In this document: positions 19,987-29,741 of the stretch, piece by piece
Position numbering within the stretch: the first letter of the stretch is position 1
Layout of the letters: every line of letters starts with the position of its first letter
Source: Ureibacillus terrenus
GTDB taxonomy: Bacteria; Bacillota; Bacilli; Bacillales_A; Planococcaceae
NCBI RefSeq assembly: GCF_006569205.1
Contig: NZ_VIGD01000021.1
Coordinates: 1-36,215 of the forward strand
DNA: 36,215 nt
Reading direction: 5' to 3'
Notes under the pieces: model-generated
The model's input: only the letters and a program-made list of their open reading frames with translations
Database searches by the model: none
Told to the model about the DNA's origin: nothing
Made by a program: the position numbers and the translations under genes

Positions 19987-20254
19987 GCCGTGCTAGGTGG
20001 GGAGGTAGCGGTGCCCTGTAACTCGCAATCCGCTCCAGCGAGACTGAAGTCCTTTTTGAGGCTGTATGCATGTAGGGTTTGCCTCTTGCACGTAGCGTTG
20101 ACGGTTGGGTCCCGCGCAATGGGTAGCCACGAACCATGTCAGGTCCGGAAGGAAGCAGCATTAAGTGGTTTCACCCATGTGCCGTGGGGCAGCCTGACCC
20201 GAGCTGGCGACAAGAGTAGCACCTATGTGCTGCAGTCGAGAAAAGGTGCACGGC
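19987..20254 (+). ncRNA. ffs: Signal recognition particle RNA (large Bacillus type, scRNA)
   Basis: About 268 nt. The Ffh-binding helix 8 is unmistakable: CATGTCAGGTCCGGAAGGAA, then GCAGCATTAAG and the GTGCCGTGGGGCAGCCTG return strand. The 5' GCCGTGC and 3' GCACGGC close the molecule, and an Alu-like 5' domain precedes helix 8, as in Bacillus SRP RNA. It acts with Ffh in co-translational membrane targeting. A terminator follows ~50 nt downstream. An open reading frame across it (19990-20265) is accidental. Confidence 0.97.
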
Positions 20255-20301
20255 TTCTATTATGATGATTTGCCGATCTGGCTTTTAAATACAGGAATGA
20301 A

Positions 20302-20346
20302 AAGGTTGCAGAGACCTTAAAGTTGGGTTTCTGCAGCCTTTTTTTA
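20302..20346 (+). terminator. Intrinsic terminator after the SRP RNA gene
   Basis: AAGGTTGCAGA pairs with TCTGCAGCCTT and is followed by TTTTTT. The remaining ~150 nt to the next gene are AT-rich; a TATAAT at 20421-20426 may belong to the promoter of the following operon. Confidence 0.88.
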
Positions 20347-20495
20347 TTGCTATTCAAAGGAATCTTGCTCCATACAATCGAACAAACTCTTAATAAAGAT
20401 TTAATATTTTCTAATTAATTTATAATTTCCGCAACTATATGCTTGAATAAACGTACTAATCTATAAAGAATGAAAAGAAAAGGAGATGTGAACGT

Positions 20496-22865
20496 GTGTA
20501 TAGAAACATACTGATTTTCATCTTGATGTTTTTTTTCAGCTTCTTTGTTCAAATTGAAACGGCACGTGCTGCACCGCAATTGGACGTAAAAGCCGAGGTC
20601 GGTGTAAACAATACCATTAAACTGTACGAACCGTTGCCTTTAAAATTGACGATTACGAATAACGGGAGCGCCTTTTCCGGCGATTTGGTGATTGATGCAT
20701 CCGTCACGTTTGCAGCGGGATCTGCACTGGTTTATCCGTTGGACCTCGCGGAAGGTGAAACGAAAACATTAACGATTTATGTAGATGGTTTTTCAGATGA
20801 TTATTTATATAGTTCCCAGAATGAAAGTCTTTTTACCTTTTATGAAGGCGGCATTGAAAAAGGGAAAGTAGTCGATTTTACAGGAGATAAGAAGCCGCGT
20901 TTCCGTCATTTTTTAGCTGACGATTCCATTTTCATTTTCACGTATACAGAAAACAGCGACCGTTTGGCGGCCTTATTGCGTTTGAAGCAGTATCTTCAAA
21001 ATGAAAATATTGAAATTTTTCATCTGAACCAACTTCCCGGATATGAATTCCCGGAAGACTACAAAGGTTTTGCCATGGCGGATTTATTTATAGTGGATGA
21101 ATTGAGTATAGCGGATTTACCGAAAAAAACACAGGAAGCTTTATTTGAATGGGTTGAAAAAGGGGGAACCCTTCTCGTTGGAGCGTCAGAGCAAGTAGAA
21201 CGTTCCATGGGGATATTTAGCAGCCACCTTCCTTTGAATCTGACCAGCGAGAAAACCATCGTCACGCAAGAGGCGTTGAATGTCTTATCAAAAGGCGGCA
21301 TATTTACGGAAGGCATTGAAGTGTTCCGGGCGACTGAACGCGAAGGCAGCCAAAGAATCCTGGCAGACGGGGATACTTTACTTGCTTCATCCATGGATTT
21401 GGGACAAGGGAAAATCATTCAAACAACATTTTCGCTGGGCGACCAACCGCTGTCTACAATGGACGGATATGGAAAATTATTAAACGAAATGCTGCAGCTG
21501 CAAACAACTTTTTCGAAATGGAGCAGAGGGAATTATTTAGACTCTTTATCTTATGAGCTTGGAAGTTTCAACGAATTATTTCCGTCTTTTAAAGTCAACA
21601 CATTCATTGTTCTGATTACGATTATTCTCTATATGTTCCTTGTCGGGCCGGTCTTATATCTTTTATTGAAAAAATTAGATAAGCGGGAGCATGCATGGTG
21701 GTTAATTCCTGTTATTTCCATTGTATTGACTTTGGCGATATTTTTGATCGGGGCAAAAGAACGCATTTTGCAGTCGCAAATCAATCAATCCGCTTTTTAT
21801 AAAGTGAATGGAAATAACTTGTCAGGTTATTATGTGGAATCCATTTTAACGAATCGGAACGGGGATTTTGTGTTTACAATGGATGAACATACTTCCGGCT
21901 ATGCAACAAGAGACAATGATTTTGGCGTTTCAGGGAGATTGCATGAAAAATCCTATATCAAAAAACACGGAGACGGGTCCAGCATCCATTTGCGAAATTT
22001 GAATTATTGGTCTGTACAATCAATCATTGGGGAAACAACGATTCCGGATGCGGGAAATTTTGATATCGATTTGACAGTGACTGAGTCCAGAATTCACGGA
22101 ACAGTAAAAAACAATTTCCCGTTTGCGGTTAAAGATGCAACGATTTGGTCCGGATCTCAAGAGATCAAAATAGGGGACATTCAGCCCAATGAAACGGTAA
22201 AAATTAATAAAAAACTGAACAGTTCCATTCTGTTAAAACCGGTTGCATATGCCACTTATTGGGATGAGCCGAGAAATGTGGAAGAGCTGATTCCAAAAAG
22301 AATTGAACAACTAAAATATCAATCTGTATATTTAATCGATGAAAATCATCCGGTGTTAATCGGTTGGGTGGAAGATCCCCTCGTCGGCATCCAATTGGAC
22401 GGAAATGCGGAAGTAAATCCGATTTCGGTGATTCTTCAAGAATTCCAGCCGAAAATGGAAATTAAAGGGGAGTTCAAAGTCAATGATAGCATGATGGAAA
22501 TGTGGGTATATCCAGTGGATGACGGATATGCCGAGTTGACCGACGAACTATCGAATGAATATTTGATGAGCCCGGGTGATTATGAATTCCAAATTGTTGT
22601 TCCGGAAGAATTATTGAACGAGAAATACCAATTAAAGGAAATCAAAATCCGAAATCGTGAAAAGAACAATTTAACAATGTCCATATGGAATTTTTCGACA
22701 AGCACTTATGAAGAAATTCAGGATCGGGAATGGGCCATCAAAGAAAATCTTCAACACTATATTTCCGAAAACCGGGAAATCAAAATGTTATTAAAAGTCG
22801 GCGGAGATCAGGATGTGCAAATCCATTTACCTGCGTTAGAAATCAAGGGGGTGGCGAAAGAATGA
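20496..22865 (+). CDS. Large exported membrane protein of the ABC/MoxR/VWA operon
   Basis: 789 residues, no named gene recognised. A signal peptide (about 1-25, ending ARAAPQ) is followed by an Ig-like or CARDB-like beta domain (about 30-130; PLPLKLTITNNGSAFSGDLV), then an alpha/beta part (about 145-345) with YKGFAMADLFIVDE and ALFEWVEKGGTLLVGAS, which resembles the glutamine-amidotransferase-like folds found in VWA-operon proteins. Two membrane helices follow (about 370-391 and 400-420), then a beta-rich C-terminal region on the outer side. GTG at 20496 follows AAAGGAGATG. The ABC ATPase gene starts inside its stop codon (ATGA overlap). Probably the extracellular/membrane partner of the transporter or of the VWA proteins; function inferred only. 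Confidence 0.85.
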   Translation: MYRNILIFILMFFFSFFVQIETARAAPQLDVKAEVGVNNTIKLYEPLPLKLTITNNGSAFSGDLVIDASVTFAAGSALVYPLDLAEGETKTLTIYVDGFSDDYLYSSQNESLFTFYEGGIEKGKVVDFTGDKKPRFRHFLADDSIFIFTYTENSDRLAALLRLKQYLQNENIEIFHLNQLPGYEFPEDYKGFAMADLFIVDELSIADLPKKTQEALFEWVEKGGTLLVGASEQVERSMGIFSSHLPLNLTSEKTIVTQEALNVLSKGGIFTEGIEVFRATEREGSQRILADGDTLLASSMDLGQGKIIQTTFSLGDQPLSTMDGYGKLLNEMLQLQTTFSKWSRGNYLDSLSYELGSFNELFPSFKVNTFIVLITIILYMFLVGPVLYLLLKKLDKREHAWWLIPVISIVLTLAIFLIGAKERILQSQINQSAFYKVNGNNLSGYYVESILTNRNGDFVFTMDEHTSGYATRDNDFGVSGRLHEKSYIKKHGDGSSIHLRNLNYWSVQSIIGETTIPDAGNFDIDLTVTESRIHGTVKNNFPFAVKDATIWSGSQEIKIGDIQPNETVKINKKLNSSILLKPVAYATYWDEPRNVEELIPKRIEQLKYQSVYLIDENHPVLIGWVEDPLVGIQLDGNAEVNPISVILQEFQPKMEIKGEFKVNDSMMEMWVYPVDDGYAELTDELSNEYLMSPGDYEFQIVVPEELLNEKYQLKEIKIRNREKNNLTMSIWNFSTSTYEEIQDREWAIKENLQHYISENREIKMLLKVGGDQDVQIHLPALEIKGVAKE

Positions 22866-23797
22866 TTGAAATCCAAAATCTTACGAAGAAGTTTGGCGAT
22901 TTTAAAGCCCTTGACGGTTTGAATATGACAGTAGGGGAAGGAATTGTTTTCGGCTTTGTCGGTGCCAATGGGGCAGGAAAAACGACGGCTTTTTCCATTC
23001 TTGCCACCCTTCTTGCGCCAACCTCAGGGGATGCCTTCATAGACGGAAAAAGTGTTGTGAAAGAACCGCAGGAAGTGCGGAGAATCATTGGCTACATGCC
23101 TGACTTTTTCGGTGTATATGACCAGCTGAAAACAGATGAATATTTGGATTTTTACGGAGCTTGCTACGGAATTCCGGAAAGAGAACGGAAAGTGTTGATT
23201 CCGCAACTGTTGGAACTCGTTAATTTGTCAGATAAACGATATGAGTATGTGGATTTGTTATCCCGGGGGATGAAGCAGCGGCTATGTTTGGCCCGATGCC
23301 TGATCCATGATCCGAAAGTGCTGATTCTGGACGAACCGGCTTCCGGTCTGGACCCGCGCGCAAGGGTGGAGATGCGGGAAATCATCAAGCATCTGAAAGC
23401 TATGGGAAAAACGATTTTAATTTCATCCCATATTTTGCCTGAGCTTGCGGAAATGTGTGATGAAATCGGCGTCATCGACAAAGGGAAGTTGATCACCCAA
23501 GGAAATGTTGAAGCGATTCAGGCCCAATTGCAAGGTAATCGGCATATTACCGTGAAAGTTTTAAATGAGGTTGAAAAAACGGTGAAGTTTTTGGAAGAAG
23601 ATCCGTTTGTATCATCCATTGAGGTGATGGAAGGACACGGAGAAATAACATTCATTTATAAAGGGTCAAAAGAGGAACAAATGCAATTATTGCGAAAAGC
23701 CATTACAGCGGGACTTTCCATTTATGCGTTTATGGAAGAGGAAAAAGATTTGGAAGATGTGTATATGGCCATTACGAAAGGAGCGGATACAAAATGA
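22862..23797 (+). CDS. ABC transporter ATP-binding protein
   Basis: 311 residues. Walker A GANGAGKTTA near residue 38, signature LSRGMKQRL near 136, Walker B VLILDEPASGLDP near 156 and the switch histidine in ISSHI. A C-terminal extension (about 220-311) is typical for exporters of the drug/antibiotic or gliding-motility (GldA-like) type. The ATG at 22862 overlaps the previous stop, and the permease ATG overlaps its own stop (ATGA at 23794-23797), so these three genes are translationally coupled. It energises the permease encoded next; substrate unknown. Confidence 0.93.
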   Translation: MIEIQNLTKKFGDFKALDGLNMTVGEGIVFGFVGANGAGKTTAFSILATLLAPTSGDAFIDGKSVVKEPQEVRRIIGYMPDFFGVYDQLKTDEYLDFYGACYGIPERERKVLIPQLLELVNLSDKRYEYVDLLSRGMKQRLCLARCLIHDPKVLILDEPASGLDPRARVEMREIIKHLKAMGKTILISSHILPELAEMCDEIGVIDKGKLITQGNVEAIQAQLQGNRHITVKVLNEVEKTVKFLEEDPFVSSIEVMEGHGEITFIYKGSKEEQMQLLRKAITAGLSIYAFMEEEKDLEDVYMAITKGADTK

Positions 23798-24648
23798 AGG
23801 GGATCATCTTTAATCCTGTATTGTTGAAAGAACTGAAATTGCGTTTCCGCACCTTTAAAAGCTTCTCCGGCTTAATGTTTTATTTATCGGTGTTAATTAT
23901 TTTTGTATCAGGCTTTTTGCTTGTATTCACCGAATTTTCATTGACGGGATTTTTCAAACCGAGCGAAAGTTTTATGATGTTTTCCGTTATTTCTGTTTTG
24001 CAAATGGGCCTTGTCATGTTCATGGCGCCGGCGCTTACTGCCGGGTCCATCAGTACGGAGCGCGAGAAACAAACATTAAATATTTTGCTGACGACAACCC
24101 AAACCTCTGCGCAAATCATCGTCGGAAAGCTGTTGTCGTCGGTGGCATTCCTTATTTTAATGCTCATTGCCGGACTTCCGCTTTATAGCATTGTATTTTT
24201 ATTCGGAGGGGTGTCTCCATGGCAATTCATCACCATGTTCTTCTATTATCTGGTGACGTTGATCGCCATTGGGAGCATAGGAATCATGATTTCCACCCTT
24301 ACGAAAAGAACGATTGTTTCGATGATTGCGACTTACGGCACAATGGTCTTTTTAGGATTTATTACCTTATTCTTTTATTTCATCGGTTTATCTTTAGAAC
24401 AGTTGTTCATAGCGCAAAATCCTAATACAGCACCATTTTCGCCGATCACCTATTTTTGGGCGAGCATTAACCCGGGGGTATTAATTGTTACATTGCTCAG
24501 CCCTGATATCAAGAGTGCGCTGACGGAATCCGTCGGCATCAGTTTTCCGAATTGGATTATTTATTTAATCTTTTACGTGCTGATTACGGCATTAAGTTTA
24601 ACCATTGCAATCCGCAAATTGCGGGCAAATATGAAAACGAACCGTTAG
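23794..24648 (+). CDS. ABC-2 type transporter permease
   Basis: 284 residues with six predicted membrane helices, beginning with FSGLMFYLSVLIIFVSGFLL. The conserved cytoplasmic segment SISTEREKQTLNILLTTTQT is the ABC-2 coupling motif (ExExGT-like region), followed by IIVGKLLSSVAFLILMLIAG. No periplasmic domain of note. Works with the ATPase encoded immediately upstream; the pair is a half-set for an exporter homodimer. Substrate not predictable. Confidence 0.9.
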   Translation: MKGIIFNPVLLKELKLRFRTFKSFSGLMFYLSVLIIFVSGFLLVFTEFSLTGFFKPSESFMMFSVISVLQMGLVMFMAPALTAGSISTEREKQTLNILLTTTQTSAQIIVGKLLSSVAFLILMLIAGLPLYSIVFLFGGVSPWQFITMFFYYLVTLIAIGSIGIMISTLTKRTIVSMIATYGTMVFLGFITLFFYFIGLSLEQLFIAQNPNTAPFSPITYFWASINPGVLIVTLLSPDIKSALTESVGISFPNWIIYLIFYVLITALSLTIAIRKLRANMKTNR

Positions 24649-24659
24649 GGGTGGGAACG

Positions 24660-26120
24660 ATGGATCGTCAAAAATACTTAATGAAATATATAAATCGGGC
24701 AAAACGGAGTTTAAATGCGGAGAAAATGCTGCCTTTATTGCAATACGGCGTTTTTCTTTCATTGGTGTTCACTTTGGCGATCCTGTTCGTTTCCCGATTT
24801 TTTGTTTTCGCCTATTATGACGAAATCGCCTTGGCTGTTGCCTGTGCCACGATTGTTGCAACGGCCGTTTATATGTGGTGGAAGCGCGTCCGAACAAAGG
24901 AAGCATTGCGGAGATTGGATGATTTTTACCCATTTAACGAACTGGTAACGGCTTTATCTTTCAAAGAAAATGAACATCCATTGGCCGATTCGATTATGGA
25001 CAAAGCGGTAAAGGAATCGGAAAAGGCTTTTGAACGTTTTAAACGCCGCACGAAACAATATTGGCGTCCAAAGGCTTTATTTGGTATTTTGATTGTTTCG
25101 ATCATCACGGCCGCTTTATGGATTTTCCCTTCTGAAACGCAGCAGGAAGCGCAAGTGGTTGAAAAGGAACAGGAAGTCATCAGGGATATCAAAAAGGAAG
25201 TGGCGAAATTAGAAAGAAAAGCCGAATCCGAAGATGTAAAAAAGGAATTGAAAGAGCTGCTTGGAAGGTTGAAAGAAGCGGAAACCCCCGAACAGGCTCT
25301 CCGGGAAGTGGTGAAAAAGCAGAAAGAATTGAAATTGCAGGAACAAAAACTGCAAGAAAAAAGGCTTGCTGAAAACGCGGATGGGTCAGGATTGACGGAA
25401 GGGGAACTGCAGAAGCTGAAAGATCTTGCGGAAGTGCAAAGTTCTCTGGCCCAGCATGCATTAAGCACCCAGAAAGCCATAAGCAAACTTGGAGCGCCTC
25501 TCAGTTTCGAGTTGCAAAACACCATCGGCAAAATGATGGAGGATGCCCAAACCGGCTCGAAGAACGGGAGTACGTCCAATCATCAAACAGGAAATTCCAA
25601 TACAAACCAAGGGAATAATAATCAGCAAAATAATGGTCAGCAAGGCCAGGGAAGTACCGGTTCGGGGAATAACCAGGGCCAAGGAAACACCGGATCGAAT
25701 AATCAAGGTCAGGGAAGCACCGGATCAGGAAATAACCAAGGCCAATGGAATACCGGTTCCGGAACCGGCCAGGGCCAAGGAAGCGGTTCGGGAACAGGCG
25801 GGCAAGGCTCGGGAAGCGGGTCTTCTGCTGGCGGCGGTGCAGGAAAGGGATCGGGAGGGCGCACTCTTCTCTCAATTCCTTCTGAACGGTTGGGCGAGAG
25901 ACGTCCACCTACCGTGGATGGCGGTCCGTTGGGGCAAGGAAATCCGGCAGGCGAACAAAAAGGGCAGGTACCGGTAACAAAGGGAACCGTTCGAAGCTAC
26001 GAAGAAGTGATAGGAGCTTATGAAGAGAGATATATGCAAAGCGCCAAACGAATGCAACTGCCGAGAGATTTGCAAAATGTAGTGGAATCATATTTTTCAT
26101 CGTTACAGTCTGAACAATAG
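24660..26120 (+). CDS. Membrane protein with coiled coil and Gln/Gly/Ser/Asn-rich linker (DUF4175-like)
   Basis: 486 residues, function unknown. Two N-terminal membrane helices (about 25-60), a third near 143-160, then a long charged coiled coil (about 165-260). A low-complexity linker of NQGQGSTGSG-type repeats spans roughly 300-400. The C-terminus, SYEEVIGAYEERYMQSAKR and LPRDLQNVVESYFSSLQ, resembles the conserved end of DUF4175-type proteins found beside MoxR/VWA genes. The ATG at 24660 follows GGGGTGGG, 11 nt after the permease stop. The layout (membrane anchor, coiled coil, flexible linker, terminal helix) suggests a scaffold that tethers a partner to the membrane. Confidence 0.82.
   Translation: MDRQKYLMKYINRAKRSLNAEKMLPLLQYGVFLSLVFTLAILFVSRFFVFAYYDEIALAVACATIVATAVYMWWKRVRTKEALRRLDDFYPFNELVTALSFKENEHPLADSIMDKAVKESEKAFERFKRRTKQYWRPKALFGILIVSIITAALWIFPSETQQEAQVVEKEQEVIRDIKKEVAKLERKAESEDVKKELKELLGRLKEAETPEQALREVVKKQKELKLQEQKLQEKRLAENADGSGLTEGELQKLKDLAEVQSSLAQHALSTQKAISKLGAPLSFELQNTIGKMMEDAQTGSKNGSTSNHQTGNSNTNQGNNNQQNNGQQGQGSTGSGNNQGQGNTGSNNQGQGSTGSGNNQGQWNTGSGTGQGQGSGSGTGGQGSGSGSSAGGGAGKGSGGRTLLSIPSERLGERRPPTVDGGPLGQGNPAGEQKGQVPVTKGTVRSYEEVIGAYEERYMQSAKRMQLPRDLQNVVESYFSSLQSEQ
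25641..25769 (+). repeat. In-frame 33-bp tandem repeat (QGQGSTGSGNN unit)
   Basis: Four imperfect units of 33, 30, 33 and 33 bp starting CARGGYCARG, each encoding about 11 residues. One unit carries TGG (Trp) in place of a glycine codon. Degenerate Gly/Ser repeats continue to about 25850. Confidence 0.85.
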
Positions 26121-26131
26121 GGGGAATTCGT

Positions 26132-27124
26132 TTGTATAGTGAACAGCAATATGTGGAAATGGCTGAACAATTGCAGCGGGTAAGGGAGGAAATTGGAAAA
26201 TTCATAGTCGGCCAGGAAGAGGCGATCGAATATACCCTGTTCTCCATTTTGGCGGATGGCCATGCGCTGCTTGAAGGATTGCCGGGGATGGGGAAGACGA
26301 TGCTGATCCGGACCATTTCAAGGGTTTTGGATTTATCTTTTTCCCGCATCCAATTTACGCCGGATTTGATGCCCGCTGATATTACGGGGACGAATATCAT
26401 CCAGAGGACAGAAAGCGGAAGACAGCAATTTGAGTTTCAGCCGGGCCCGATTTTCAGTCAAATGGTGTTGGCCGATGAAATTAACCGCGCCACACCGAAA
26501 ACGCAGAGCGCTTTATTGGAGGCGATGGGTGAAAGAACGGTGACCATTTTGGGTGATTCGAAACCCATGGCGAAACCGTTTTTCGTGTTAGCGACCCAAA
26601 ACCCGATCGAGATGGAAGGAACGTACCCTTTGCCGGAAGCGCAAATGGACCGTTTTTTATGCAAAATACTTGTTCCCTATCCAAGCAAAGAGGAGTTAAT
26701 TGAAATTGTCAAACGGACAACGGGAGCGCAAACCGTTCAGTTGGAAAAAGTGATGGATGCAGAGCGCTTAATGGCAGCGCAGCAAATGGTCAAGGAAGTA
26801 TTGGTGGCTGATGAAATGTTGGAATATGCGGCGGATTTGGTGGTGGCAACCAATCCAAAAGAGGACAATGCTCCTTCTTTTGTGAAGCAATATGTCTTGT
26901 ACGGAAGCGGACCGAGGGGATTCCAAAGCATCATCAAATTGGCCAAAGCCCGCGCGGTATATAACGGAAGATTCCATGTGGCCCTTGCGGATATTAAAGC
27001 TGTGGCAAAACCGGCATTGCGCCACCGGCTGCTTTTGAACTATGAAGGGGAAGCAACGGGAAGAACAACGGATGAATTAATAGAAGAAATTTTAAATCAT
27101 GTTCCCCAGGGTGCTTTATCATGA
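26132..27124 (+). CDS. MoxR-family AAA+ ATPase
   Basis: 330 residues. Walker A EGLPGMGKTM near residue 47, Walker B VLADEINRATPKTQSALLEA near 115, sensor-1 LATQNPIEMEGTYPLPEAQMDRF, then the lid domain with GSGPRGFQSIIKLAKARA. MoxR ATPases act as chaperones that insert metal ions or mature partner VWA proteins. The TTG start at 26132 is preceded by GGGGGAA and gives the normal N-terminus. The DUF58 ATG overlaps its stop codon (27121-27124). Together with the two downstream VWA genes it forms the core of a MoxR-VWA module. Confidence 0.93.
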   Translation: MYSEQQYVEMAEQLQRVREEIGKFIVGQEEAIEYTLFSILADGHALLEGLPGMGKTMLIRTISRVLDLSFSRIQFTPDLMPADITGTNIIQRTESGRQQFEFQPGPIFSQMVLADEINRATPKTQSALLEAMGERTVTILGDSKPMAKPFFVLATQNPIEMEGTYPLPEAQMDRFLCKILVPYPSKEELIEIVKRTTGAQTVQLEKVMDAERLMAAQQMVKEVLVADEMLEYAADLVVATNPKEDNAPSFVKQYVLYGSGPRGFQSIIKLAKARAVYNGRFHVALADIKAVAKPALRHRLLLNYEGEATGRTTDELIEEILNHVPQGALS

Positions 27125-27987
27125 ATTCATTCATTTTAACGGAAGATTTCATTTCAAAATTGGTGCGCTTGTCGGTGGCCACATCTTCGAAATTGAGGGG
27201 TCAGCACAAAGGCTCCCACCGTTCCCACCGCTTCGGCTCTTCCCTGGATTTTTCCGACTATCGGGAATATGCCATGGGTGACGATGTGCGTCAAGTGGAC
27301 TGGAATGTCTACGCAAGGACGGAAAAATATTTTATTAAGCGGTTTTTGGATGAACAAGAAATGAGAGTGCATATTTTGCTGGATTCTTCCCGTTCGATGG
27401 GGGAAGAGAAGAAGTGGCTGTTTGCAAGGCAAATTGCCAGTGCCTTGGGATTCATGGTGTTAAACAGGGACGACCGGCTTTCTTTTTCCGCTTTGGAGGA
27501 AGAAATTATCTTTAGAAAAAAAGGGGCGGCCTATCGGAAAGCCTTTTTGCAAATGGTGGCAAACATGCCGGATGCCTCTTTTAAAGGAAGTTTTGCAAGG
27601 AACGGAATAAAAGCTTTGCCAAAAGACTGCACCGTTCTGTTTGTAGTGACGGATGGTTTGGAACCTTTGGGGGAATGGGAACATTTTTTCCGCAAGCTGC
27701 CCCATTTTTCGGGCGATGTCCGCTGCATTCAAATCGTGACGGAAGAAGAATTGCATCCGCCCTATACAGGAGACATCCGGCTGATTGATGTGGAAAGTGA
27801 CGAAGAATTGAATGTTTCGATGTCAAATAAAGTGCTGGAAGACTATCAAAAGGGGCGCGAGCAGCACGAAAAGGCTTTCCACGCCATCTGCAGCCGCTTC
27901 GGCATTAAAACGATCCAATTGGTGGCTGATGATGGGATTGAACGGGCGGTTTTCCATCATCTTCTAAAGAATCGGTGGATACAGTGA
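27121..27987 (+). CDS. DUF58 (VWA-like) protein
   Basis: 288 residues with the defining DUF58 segment LDFSDYREYAMGDDVRQVDW near residues 42-61, followed by a VWA fold with the metal-site motif HILLDSSRSMG (DxSxS) near residue 90 and VTDGLE near 176. No membrane helix. DUF58 proteins nearly always follow a MoxR gene and are taken as its client or adaptor. Translation is coupled to moxR through the ATGA overlap; the next gene starts 12 nt after the stop. Confidence 0.92.
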   Translation: MNSFILTEDFISKLVRLSVATSSKLRGQHKGSHRSHRFGSSLDFSDYREYAMGDDVRQVDWNVYARTEKYFIKRFLDEQEMRVHILLDSSRSMGEEKKWLFARQIASALGFMVLNRDDRLSFSALEEEIIFRKKGAAYRKAFLQMVANMPDASFKGSFARNGIKALPKDCTVLFVVTDGLEPLGEWEHFFRKLPHFSGDVRCIQIVTEEELHPPYTGDIRLIDVESDEELNVSMSNKVLEDYQKGREQHEKAFHAICSRFGIKTIQLVADDGIERAVFHHLLKNRWIQ

Positions 27988-27998
27988 GGTGATTTGCA

Positions 27999-29741
27999 TT
28001 GGGGTTTAGTCAATTGACTTTTTTATGGACCATCATCTTTCCAATTATAGTTCTTTTATATTACTTTTTTCGAAAGAAATATAAGGAACAACAAGTTTCA
28101 TCCACTCTTTTTTGGGAACAAATCATGCAAGAAACCAATGTATCACCTTACTTAAAACATTTGCAAAGGAATGCGCTGTTTTATTTGCAAATGTTGGCGC
28201 TGCTTCTTTTTGTGCTCGCATTGATAAACCCTTATACAAAGACGAAGGAAATCAGCGGGGAACAAGTGATATGGATCGTGGATACATCCGCCACCATGCT
28301 TGCCGGAAAAGAACAATCCACCTTTGAAAAGCACCGCAAAGAAATGCTTTCCCTTGTCAATGCAATCGGGGAAAGGCCCTTGACCATTATTACTACGGGA
28401 AACGAACCGAAAGCAATTCTGCGTCAGGAAACCAATGTAAAAAGAATCGAAAAAGCCATCGATGAGTTGGAAGTCACATATGAGGAAGAACAATTACCAA
28501 AAGCCATTGAAATGGCGAATGCTTTTGTAGGTGATTTGCCGACGACCATCTATTTATTCACAGATGCGGTTTCCCGTTCAGATTTGCCGGTCGAAAGCGA
28601 CCATGTGAAATGGATTGTAAAAGGTGCGGAATCCGGACTAAAAAACGTGGCAATCACCCGTTTTGCGGCAACCAATGCAAACGGAGAGACGGTTGCTTTG
28701 CTGCAATTAAAAAATGAAACGGAAACCAATCAAACGGTCCGCCTTTCTTTTTCCGATCAAAATGGGGAAGAATTGTTGGAAAAGACGATTACTTTAAAGT
28801 CCAAAGAAGAAGCGGCCTATACATTTGAAGCTTTGCCGGAAAGAGATGCGCTCATTGCAATGATTCAAGTAAACGACGATTATGAAGAGGACAATTCCAT
28901 GGTAACGATGGTCGGAAGCGATCCTTACCAAATCGCGGTGGGACAAGATATGCATAAACTGGTGCAAATCGGCTTTCAATCGTTAGGGCTTGATGTGAAA
29001 ATTGTTCCGGATGGGCAATTGAAATCCTTGAAGGATACCATTGTCGTGACAAACCGGACAGAACTTCTTGAACGGAAGGAACCGATTGTGTTAATTGGAC
29101 GGAATGATGAAACGGAAAGTGAAGTCAGCGGGAAAGTGGAAGTGTCGGAAGATGAATTGTTCTCATTCAGTTCGTTGGAAGATGTGTATGTCAGCGCCGT
29201 TTACCCGCCTTTCGAAAATTTCAAAACCATCGCAAAGGTGGACGGCAAGCCGTTGATTCAACGGTCGCCGAAAGGAGATATCATCATTCTGACGGACATC
29301 CAATTGACCGATTGGCCGCTTGACCCTTCCTTTCCTTTGTTTTTGTGGAGCGTCCAAAATGAGCTGATGGAAGGGAAAACTTCATTGGGAATTTTCACTC
29401 CAAATGAACGACGTGCTGTTGCCCTGGTTCCGGAGGATTGGTCCATTTACACGCCGGATGGGGATTATATTTCTTCCTTCGAACAACCCCATGAGTTCCG
29501 GGCGCCGGCAAAGCCCGGGTTTTATGTAGTCCGCTCCGAAGAAGAAGAAAAACCGTTTATTGTCCAATTGCCGCAGAAGGAACGGACGATTCAGGATGGT
29601 ACCAGCTTTGAGCTGGGAAGAGTGTTGGGCGGACAGGAAGAGGTAAGGAATGAATCCTTGGCGAAATGGATTGTGCTCATCATTTTATTGTTGCTTGTCA
29701 TTGAGTGGGAGGTGCAGAGAAGACGTGGATTTGCGAATTGA
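27999..29741 (+). CDS. BatA-like membrane protein with VWA domain
   Basis: 580 residues. The N-terminus has the BatA pattern: helix FLWTIIFPIIVLLYYFF (about 8-25), the VSSTLFWEQI segment, and a second helix (about 55-75). A VWA domain follows (about 85-225) with DTSATM in place of the canonical DxSxS. Then a beta-rich part and an alpha/beta part, and a C-terminal helix WIVLIILLLLVIEW. The bulk is predicted outside the membrane or between helices 2 and 3. TTG at 27999 follows GAGGTG. It overlaps the next gene by 17 nt. The weakened metal site may mean protein binding without metal. Confidence 0.85.
   Translation: MGFSQLTFLWTIIFPIIVLLYYFFRKKYKEQQVSSTLFWEQIMQETNVSPYLKHLQRNALFYLQMLALLLFVLALINPYTKTKEISGEQVIWIVDTSATMLAGKEQSTFEKHRKEMLSLVNAIGERPLTIITTGNEPKAILRQETNVKRIEKAIDELEVTYEEEQLPKAIEMANAFVGDLPTTIYLFTDAVSRSDLPVESDHVKWIVKGAESGLKNVAITRFAATNANGETVALLQLKNETETNQTVRLSFSDQNGEELLEKTITLKSKEEAAYTFEALPERDALIAMIQVNDDYEEDNSMVTMVGSDPYQIAVGQDMHKLVQIGFQSLGLDVKIVPDGQLKSLKDTIVVTNRTELLERKEPIVLIGRNDETESEVSGKVEVSEDELFSFSSLEDVYVSAVYPPFENFKTIAKVDGKPLIQRSPKGDIIILTDIQLTDWPLDPSFPLFLWSVQNELMEGKTSLGIFTPNERRAVALVPEDWSIYTPDGDYISSFEQPHEFRAPAKPGFYVVRSEEEEKPFIVQLPQKERTIQDGTSFELGRVLGGQEEVRNESLAKWIVLIILLLLVIEWEVQRRRGFAN

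Noticed and set aside
19990..20265. Open reading frame of 91 codons over the SRP RNA (and one on the opposite strand)
   Set aside because: The sequence is the SRP RNA itself, with the conserved helix 8; no ribosome binding site or protein family match.
25560..25860. Regular repeats at 25.6 kb as a possible CRISPR array
   Set aside because: They are in-frame with the membrane protein gene, encode a Gln/Gly/Ser-rich linker, and have no unique spacers.
25501..25908. Minus-strand reading frames opposite the Gly-rich linker and other antisense frames
   Set aside because: They are shadows of repeat or high-bias coding sequence, with no ribosome binding site or recognisable domain.
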